DNA of 64,000 nt, taken from contig NC_007777.1 in the NCBI RefSeq assembly GCF_000013345.1, positions 1,674,001 through 1,738,000 of the forward strand, in the 5' to 3' direction. This document shows, one piece after another, positions 58,745 through 64,000 of the stretch. Under the pieces are notes generated by a model. The model was given only the letters and a program-made list of their open reading frames with translations, had not been told where the DNA came from and did not search any database. The DNA is from Frankia casuarinae (GTDB lineage: Bacteria; Actinomycetota; Actinomycetes; Frankiales; Frankiaceae). Within the stretch, counting starts at the first letter, position 1. Each line of letters begins with the position of its first letter. The position numbers were made by a program, and so were the translations under genes.

Positions 58745-59636
58745 TCTGTTTGCCCTCGCCTCTCGGATGAAAATTGATCCAGGAGCCGTCATGGGGAACG
58801 GTTTGCACCAGACGACCGTACTCATTTTCGGTCATTGATGTCGTCCACACGTTACCGCGGTCGTCGGCCCAGGCCAGCTCGGTCGGTGCCGTCACCGCGA
58901 CCCCGAGTTCGTCCGCGACCTTCTGGGCCACGGGGTTGTCGCCCTGCCCGGTCTCGCAGGACAGCAGCCGCACCGGTCGGCCGCGCCAGTTCTCGTCGGC
59001 GCGGATGAGCGCGCCGAGCTGCCGGGCGTCGAGCGCGACCTTGCCGACCCGGAATCCCGACGGGTCGCCATGCAGGTCGGCTGTGTAGGTTCCCGGGACC
59101 GGCTCGGCGGCCATCGCGGTCCTCCGCATGTCCGTGTCGGACTTCTCGAAGAAGGCGCGTCCATCTCGAGTCGGGAGGCTTTCCCGCCAGATCCTCGTGA
59201 GCCGCCACCCCAGCTTCTCCGGTCCGGCCGGCCGATCCTGCTTCCTGGCCGCGTCCATCTCACCGCCGGGCCCGCGGTCGAGCAGCGCGAGCTTGCGTTC
59301 CACCGGCGAAGGATCGGCGGACCGCGTGTCCTCTACCGACCGACGGTCGGCCGGCCACGGGGCACGATCATCCGAGGTGTTCCGGCGGTCGAGCGCGTCC
59401 AGCTTGGCGTCGATCCTGGAACGTTCCGTCTCCGGCCGCGCCGAGCCTTCAGGGGCCGAGCCTGCGGATGCCAAGCCATCGGATTCGGTGCCGTCGGCGG
59501 AAACGGGGGAGCCTGCCTCCGGTGATGTGAGCCGGTCGAGCAGCCGCGCCTTCACCTCGGCCTGGCTCGGCCCAGCCCCCGGTCTCCAGGGAGCGGCCGG
59601 CGCATCGACGCTCGCATCCGGCCGTTCGATCGACAT
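58737..59636 (-). CDS. Putative effector with C-terminal caspase/CHAT-like domain
   Basis: The 299-aa protein has a charged disordered N-terminus with three variants of a short helix (AEVKARLLDRL, SRIDAKLDALDR, SPVERKLALLDR). The C-terminal domain (about 170-299) has TADLHGDPSGFRVGKVAL with H189 and VRLLSCETGQGDNPVAQKVA with C227, then VTAPTELAWADDRGN. The His-Gly and Ser-Cys pair fits a clan CD (caspase/CHAT/C80) dyad. Such domains end many actinobacterial polymorphic toxins. ATG 59636 is preferred to GTG 59642 because AGG lies 6 nt upstream. It has no WXG100 or signal peptide. Activity is inferred. Confidence 0.6.
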   Translation of the reverse strand: MSIERPDASVDAPAAPWRPGAGPSQAEVKARLLDRLTSPEAGSPVSADGTESDGLASAGSAPEGSARPETERSRIDAKLDALDRRNTSDDRAPWPADRRSVEDTRSADPSPVERKLALLDRGPGGEMDAARKQDRPAGPEKLGWRLTRIWRESLPTRDGRAFFEKSDTDMRRTAMAAEPVPGTYTADLHGDPSGFRVGKVALDARQLGALIRADENWRGRPVRLLSCETGQGDNPVAQKVADELGVAVTAPTELAWADDRGNVWTTSMTENEYGRLVQTVPHDGSWINFHPRGEGKQNA

Positions 59637-59729
59637 TGCCACCTACCGTAGCAGTTTCACCACATCATGGCTAGAAACGACCAGTCAGGTGAGGACGGCG
59701 ACCCAGCGTTTCGATCCCTCCAGAGATGA

Positions 59730-59972
59730 TCAGCGCCGAGTGTCGGAGGAGGGTTGGTGGTCGGCTCTCTCCAGCCTGGCGATCTGGGGCTGCACCAGGC
59801 CGACGACAGCCGCCAGCTGACGCTGACTTAGACCGTGCTCGGTGCGGTATCGCACCACCTTGTTCGCAACGTCGCGGGCGAAAGCCCTGCGGTCCGGTGC
59901 GTCACGGAACTCGGCATCCGCGCGGTTGTCCTCAATGACCTGGTCGAGAGGCTTGAGAGCTGCGAGCTTCAT
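59730..59972 (-). CDS. XRE-type antitoxin (HigA-like), short C-terminus
   Basis: The 80-aa protein has a helix-turn-helix: RTEHGLSQRQLAAVVGLVQPQIARLE, typical of antitoxins of the HigBA/RelBE type. Family members usually go on for 15-25 residues past the PS motif; this one stops seven residues after DHQPS, which suggests truncation. Its ATG overlaps the stop of a decayed toxin reading by 4 bp. Confidence 0.75.
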   Translation of the reverse strand: MKLAALKPLDQVIEDNRADAEFRDAPDRRAFARDVANKVVRYRTEHGLSQRQLAAVVGLVQPQIARLERADHQPSSDTRR

Positions 59973-60089
59973 GCGTCACCCTCCACGTCGTCGAGACGTT
60001 CTTCGGCCGACCTGACGGCTTTTCGGATCGGTGTCGGCCTCGACACCGATGACCAGGTTCGGCCCGATCCGTCGATAGAACGCGCGCCA
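59969..60089 (-). pseudogene. Frameshifted RelE/HigB-type toxin remnant
   Basis: On the minus strand, one frame reads W-R-A-F-Y-R-R-I-G-P-N-L-V-I-G-V-E-A-D-T, and after a +1 shift another reads KAVRSAEERLDDVEGDA-stop. The join is at an aaaa run near 60020; one A fewer would give ...DTDPKAVRSAEERLDD. The stop TGA overlaps the antitoxin ATG, as in intact toxin-antitoxin operons. The 5' part of the toxin is not recognisable. Inferred by eye. Confidence 0.5.
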
Positions 60090-60161
60090 TGGACAGCGGC
60101 CCTGTCGTGGACGTAGGCAGGTGATGGGCGATCTTGATATCACTGTGTCGAGTCGCTCGGG

Positions 60162-60428
60162 TCAGAGGTGCCGGTACACCTCACGTCGATGGGCGACGTG
60201 AACGATCGTGACGAGAACGCGGGTGTGGTCGACTTGGTAGATCACCCGATATTCACCAACTCTGATCCGCAGTATCCCGGTGGGTTGGCCGGTGAGGGCC
60301 CGGGCCCCGGAGGGGCGGGGTTCCGCCGCGAGTCGTGTCACCGCGATCAGGATCCGTCGAGCGGCGGAGGCGTCGAGCTTGCGCAGCTCTCGCAGCGCCG
60401 CAGTCGCCCACTCGACGGTGTGCGCCAC
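60162..60428 (-). CDS. RelE/ParE-family toxin
   Basis: The 88-aa protein has VEWATAALRELRKLDASAAR, RALTGQPTGILRIRVGEYRV and HVAHRREVYRHL, the full RelE pattern with basic and Tyr/Arg residues used for ribosome-bound mRNA cleavage. GTG at 60428 lies one base after the antitoxin stop. Intact, and probably active when not bound by its antitoxin. Confidence 0.9.
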   Translation of the reverse strand: MAHTVEWATAALRELRKLDASAARRILIAVTRLAAEPRPSGARALTGQPTGILRIRVGEYRVIYQVDHTRVLVTIVHVAHRREVYRHL

Positions 60429-60429
60429 G

Positions 60430-60681
60430 TCAGTTCAGGCCGAACTCGGCGAGGACGTCGGCATGGGGTACGCGAGGCTCCTCGGCGGCCAGCGCCTCTC
60501 GGGCGACGGCGAGATCCGCTTCGTCCTCTGCCGCTTCCAGCTCACGGAGATCTTCTATGGAGATTACTGCCGCGACCGCGCGACCGTGACGGGTCAGGAC
60601 GATCCGCTCCCGGGCGTGCTCCGCCTTGGAGACGATCTCGCCGAGGTGGTCGCGTGCCTCGCTGATCGGCATCTCACTCAT
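60430..60681 (-). CDS. Phd/YefM-family antitoxin
   Basis: The 83-aa protein begins MSEMPISEARDHLGEIVSKA and has RIVLTRHGRAVAAVISIEDL, the Phd/YefM DNA-binding fold, with an acidic C-terminal toxin-binding tail. ATG at 60681 gives this start; a CTGGGG lies close upstream. It would neutralise the RelE-like toxin and repress the operon through the TTGTACAA site. Confidence 0.9.
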   Translation of the reverse strand: MSEMPISEARDHLGEIVSKAEHARERIVLTRHGRAVAAVISIEDLRELEAAEDEADLAVAREALAAEEPRVPHADVLAEFGLN

Positions 60682-60688
60682 CCCCAGA

Positions 60689-60696
60689 TTGTACAA
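60689..60696 (-). promoter_or_regulatory. YefM-type operator TTGTACAA
   Basis: TTGTACAA is a perfect palindrome 8 bp upstream of the antitoxin start. YefM proteins bind palindromes with a TGTACA core, so autoregulation here is likely. Confidence 0.6.
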
Positions 60697-60719
60697 ACCG
60701 GGGAGCGGTCGGGCCGCTG

Positions 60720-61142
<423 letters not shown>

Positions 61143-61259
61143 CCTTCAGTATAGAGTGCTTCCCGGTCCACGCTTCCTGGGCGTAGGGCTGATCGGGCTG
61201 TCGGTGCGCGGAGCCGGCCGATCGGGCGGGATGGCGGCGGGTCGAGGAACAGGAAGATC

Positions 61260-61811
61260 ATGACGGGACCGAAGCAGCCGGGCCAAGGGTTCGGCGACGC
61301 GGGGCGTGTGGCCTCTCCGTCCGCCGTTCCGTCCGCGCCCGCGGCGCCTGCGCCGGCCGGGCAGACCCCCGCGGCCTCGCCTCCTGGAACGCCCGCCGGC
61401 CAGGTTCCGGTTGGTTCGGTTGGTCGAGCCGGTCCGGGCGGTCCGGGTGGTTCAGGCGAGGTGGCGCCCGTGCCGCACCAGCCGGTCCACCCGGGCGCAC
61501 CGGATTCTCCCGGCGTCCCGGGTGCGCCCACTGGCGGCGCCCGGCCCCCGCGTCGCGGGGTTGCCTACACCACCTATGCGATCACCGTGCTGGTGCTGCT
61601 CATCGCGATCGCTGTCGTGGTCTTCGTCGTGCAGAACGACGCGCGCGTGAGCATCTGGCTGTTCGGTTCGACCAAGCAGATGTCGGTCGCGGGTGCACTG
61701 GCCGCCTCGGCCGCCGCCGGTCTCGTCGTTGGCCTACTCATCGGTGTCATTCCTCAGATCAGGCTGCGCCGCGAGTTGCGCCACCTGCGTCGCGCGGCCA
61801 GCCGCCGGTAG
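61260..61811 (+). CDS. LapA-domain membrane protein
   Basis: The 183-aa protein has a long Pro/Gly/Ala-rich disordered N-terminus, then two transmembrane helices (TYAITVLVLLIAIAVVVFVV; AASAAAGLVVGLLIGVI) around VQNDARVSIWLFGST, the LapA (DUF1049) signature, and a basic C-terminus. ATG follows AGGAAG. Function unknown; LapA in E. coli affects lipopolysaccharide assembly, which cannot apply directly to a Gram-positive. Confidence 0.85.
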   Translation: MTGPKQPGQGFGDAGRVASPSAVPSAPAAPAPAGQTPAASPPGTPAGQVPVGSVGRAGPGGPGGSGEVAPVPHQPVHPGAPDSPGVPGAPTGGARPPRRGVAYTTYAITVLVLLIAIAVVVFVVQNDARVSIWLFGSTKQMSVAGALAASAAAGLVVGLLIGVIPQIRLRRELRHLRRAASRR

Positions 61812-61843
61812 CTGAGCGGAGTCCTTGGCCGCGGGTCGGCCGG

Positions 61844-61869
61844 TAGCCGGTTGGTGTAGCCGGTTGGTG
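61844..61869. repeat. 13-bp duplication, intergenic
   Basis: Two copies of tagccggttggtg in the 75-bp gap before the thioesterase gene. Confidence 0.85.
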
Positions 61870-61886
61870 GAAGGGACGTCGGCAAG

Positions 61887-62501
61887 ATGCCAGGCGGATC
61901 CCACCGCGTCGGTACAGTCCGGGTCGTGACGCCGTTGCGAACAGATCTGCCACCGGGAGCACAACTCCCGCCACGTCCAGCGAACGCACCGGCGCCTGGC
62001 ACCGTGCTGCCGTCCCACTACGTGCGGTGCTTCGCCTGCGGTGACCAGTCCGCCCACGGACTGCACCTACGGGTCGACGCCGATGCCGGGCTCGCGCTGT
62101 GCGCGACGTTCGAGGTGACCGAGCATCATCAGGGAGCGCCGGGCCTCGCCCACGGGGGCCTGCTCAGCTGCGCCCTCGACGAGGCGTTGGGTGCGCTCGG
62201 GCATCTGACCCGGACCAGCCTGGTGACCGGCCGGCTGGAGACGGACTTCCTGCGGCCGGTACCCGTGGGCACTGTCCTGCACCTGAGCGCGCGGGTCGAG
62301 GGCGTGCTCGGCCGGCGGGTCTACGCCAGTGGCGAGGGACGGTTGAACAGCCCTACCGGACGGGTCGCGGTCCGGGCCCGAGGGCTGTTCGTCGAAGTAC
62401 CCATGGAGCACTTCGTCACCCATGCCCGGGCCGAGGACATCCAGGCGATCGAGCAGGATCCGGACCTGATCCGGCTACGCGAACATCAAACTATTTTCTG
62501 A
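61887..62501 (+). CDS. PaaI-type hotdog thioesterase
   Basis: The 204-aa protein has CFACGDQSAHGLHLR at the N-terminus and a hotdog core: APGLAHGGLLSCALDEALG, the HGG helix with catalytic Asp/Glu, and LETDFLRPVPVGTVLHLSA. It would hydrolyse acyl-CoA or a related thioester. ATG 61887 (AGGGA 9 nt upstream) or GTG 61926 may be the start; the conserved domain begins well after both. The stop codon lies in a 16-bp duplication. Confidence 0.85.
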   Translation: MPGGSHRVGTVRVVTPLRTDLPPGAQLPPRPANAPAPGTVLPSHYVRCFACGDQSAHGLHLRVDADAGLALCATFEVTEHHQGAPGLAHGGLLSCALDEALGALGHLTRTSLVTGRLETDFLRPVPVGTVLHLSARVEGVLGRRVYASGEGRLNSPTGRVAVRARGLFVEVPMEHFVTHARAEDIQAIEQDPDLIRLREHQTIF

Positions 62502-62530
62502 TCTTCGAATCTCCTGATCTCCGAATCTCG
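62499..62530. repeat. 16-bp duplication starting at the thioesterase stop codon
   Basis: tgatcttcgaatctcc and tgatctccgaatctcg lie head to tail. The first TGA is the stop of the thioesterase gene. The gap 62502-62878 holds no gene. Confidence 0.85.
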
Positions 62531-62582
62531 GAATCCGCTCACGGGCAGGACTCGTTTGCTCGCTGTGATTCGACCGCGCGGA

Positions 62583-62615
62583 CCGTCACATCTCCGTCAC
62601 AGATCCGTCACAGAT
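62583..62615. repeat. Three 11-bp direct repeats upstream of the kinase gene
   Basis: ccgtcacatct, ccgtcacagat, ccgtcacagat lie in tandem, about one helical turn apart. They could be a regulator site for the kinase gene 264 bp downstream, or one more random tandem repeat. Confidence 0.85.
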
Positions 62616-62878
62616 TTAGCTGGCACGGTGGACGTGGCAACCGGGATCGAGTCGTTGGGTCGGCTCCCCGGAACTGATTGGAACCGGCAGGCCAGGCCGA
62701 TCGGTCGGGATCGACCGCTTGTGCCTCGGCCGGGAGCTCCGGGCCTGTCGGGATGCTCCATCGACCGTTGCCTCGGCCACTGCGTCGGAACGTTCGGAGC
62801 TGCGGTCGGCCCCGGCGGCCAATCCTCGCCGGCTGTCGGTCGGCTCGCGGCGGAAAGCTCGACGGAAGGGAGGGCGCG

Positions 62879-64000
62879 GTGCCGGCGATGTCGCTGCGCT
62901 CTGGCGATCCGGAGCGGATCGCCCGGTTCACGCTCACCGCGCGGCTCGGCTCCGGCGGTATGGGAGTCGTCTACCTCGGCATCGACGACGAGACCGGAGG
63001 GCCGGTCGCCCTCAAGGTGATCCGGTCGGACTTCACGGCCGATCCCGAGTTCCGCAGCCGGTTCCGTCGCGAGGTCGCGGCCGCCCGGGCGGTCGACGGT
63101 GCCTGCACCGCGAGGCTGGTCGATGCCGATCCCGACGCCGAGGATCCGTGGATGGCAACCGAGCACATCCACGGCCAGAGCCTCGCCGAGGCGATCGCCG
63201 ACCGGGGCGCGCTGGCCATGCCGGTCGTCATGGCGCTGGCGACCGGGCTCGCCGAGGCCCTGAAGTCCATCCACGACGCCGGCATCGTCCATCGGGACCT
63301 GAAACCGGGCAACGTGATCCTCAGCGAGGACGGCCCGAAAGTGATCGACTTCGGCATCGCGGCGGCGGTCGACGCGACGGCCGCTACCAGGACGGGGGTG
63401 TTGCTGGGCAGCCCGGGTTACATGGCCCCGGAGCAGGTCACTGGACGCGGCGAGATCGGCCCGCCGGCGGACGTCTTCGCCTGGGGCCTGACGGTACTGT
63501 TTGCCGCGTCGGGGCGACCCCCCTTCGGCGCCGGCCGGCCCGACGCACTGCTGTACCGGGTGGTCCACGACGAGGCCGACACCGGGGATGTTCCGCCGGC
63601 CCTGCGCCCAGCGGTCCGCGCGGCGCTGCTCAAGGAGCCCATGGCCCGGCCGAGCGCCCACGCGTTGCTGCGCGTGCTGATCGGGTCTACTGGCGACCCG
63701 GGGCGCGAGACACGCCGGATACTGCGGGACGCCTGGCTCGCTCCACCGGTGGCGACCCGTGTGAGGAGCCTTCTGCCGGCCGTGGAGGAGGATACCCACG
63801 ACGCCAAGACGCAGATCCGCCTCGATGCGCCGGAGAGCGCCGGCGCGGGGACAAACGGCGCGGGGACAGCGGACCGGGCGCCACTCGGGACCGGTGGTCC
63901 GGCGGGCGAGTCCGGGCAGGTTGGCGAGTCCGGGCAGGTTGGCGAGTCCGGGCAGGTTGGCGAGCTTGGGCGGGTCCGCGGGTCCGCGCCCGGCGAGGAT
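62879..64000 (+). CDS. Ser/Thr protein kinase (PknB-type), N-terminal part
   Basis: At least 374 residues are present and the gene runs off the right edge. The kinase domain has the Gly loop LGSGGMGVVY, VALK with K46, IVHRDLKPGNVIL for the catalytic loop, VIDFGIA for the metal site, and GSPGYMAPEQ after the activation loop. A juxtamembrane linker follows with GESGQV repeats (18-bp units, three copies, about 63905-63965). GTG at 62879 follows GGGAGG. A transmembrane helix and sensor domain may lie beyond the window. Confidence 0.93.
   Translation, partial: MPAMSLRSGDPERIARFTLTARLGSGGMGVVYLGIDDETGGPVALKVIRSDFTADPEFRSRFRREVAAARAVDGACTARLVDADPDAEDPWMATEHIHGQSLAEAIADRGALAMPVVMALATGLAEALKSIHDAGIVHRDLKPGNVILSEDGPKVIDFGIAAAVDATAATRTGVLLGSPGYMAPEQVTGRGEIGPPADVFAWGLTVLFAASGRPPFGAGRPDALLYRVVHDEADTGDVPPALRPAVRAALLKEPMARPSAHALLRVLIGSTGDPGRETRRILRDAWLAPPVATRVRSLLPAVEEDTHDAKTQIRLDAPESAGAGTNGAGTADRAPLGTGGPAGESGQVGESGQVGESGQVGELGRVRGSAPGED

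Overview
The window is about 70% GC, starts many genes with GTG, and chains genes through 4-bp ATGA/GTGA overlaps. It contains a complete actinobacterial division and cell-wall (dcw) neighbourhood: mraZ, rsmH, ftsL, ftsI, murE, murF, mraY, murD, ftsW, murG, ftsZ, pgeF, yggS, sepF, yggT, divIVA and ileS with a T-box. Gene order, the SAV_6107-type HEPN and DUF3040 proteins, the bifunctional RNase H/phosphatase and the carotenoid genes point to a Frankia-like actinomycete. This assignment is inferred, not proven.

Layout. (1) 1-11,000, minus strand: a pigment/oxidoreductase region with a CrtI-like desaturase (cut by the window edge), a glycosyltransferase, a CruF-like hydratase and a GNAT protein. 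It continues with a 2-hydroxyacid-dehydrogenase/FAD-oxidoreductase fusion and a CrtA-like monooxygenase coupled to a 1,319-aa SARP/NB-ARC/TPR regulator. (2) 11,000-19,300: a hypothetical protein, a HEPN protein behind a perfect SOS box, a tiny membrane protein, a methyltransferase and DUF3040, all on plus; then on minus a MoxR-DUF58-TgpA transglutaminase operon. (3) 19,500-40,700: the dcw cluster, led by MraZ boxes. murC is inverted next to a deazaflavin-dependent reductase, and no ftsQ is present. (4) 40,700-50,800: ileS with an ultrashort-stem-I T-box, lspA, a pseudouridine synthase, membrane proteins, a DUF6308 protein and an ABC-2 exporter. (5) 50,800-58,300: a LON-domain protein, a metzincin-like protease with a six-repeat propeller, a 67-aa protein, NIF3, a coiled-coil zinc-ribbon protein and rnhC. 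(6) 58,350-61,150, minus: a caspase-like effector with a candidate immunity protein, a decayed HigB/HigA-type pair, an intact RelE/Phd pair, and rnpB. (7) LapA-domain protein, thioesterase, and the start of a Ser/Thr kinase.

The most distinctive feature is pervasive short tandem repeats. Inside genes the unit is always a multiple of three (12, 15, 18 or 21 bp). Outside genes it is mostly not (7, 8, 11, 13, 16, 17, 19 bp). In at least five genes a repeat array covers the stop codon. Other points of interest are apparent CTG and ATC start codons for rsmH and yggT, the inverted and atypical murC, the oxidoreductase fusion, and the effector/immunity and toxin-antitoxin cluster.
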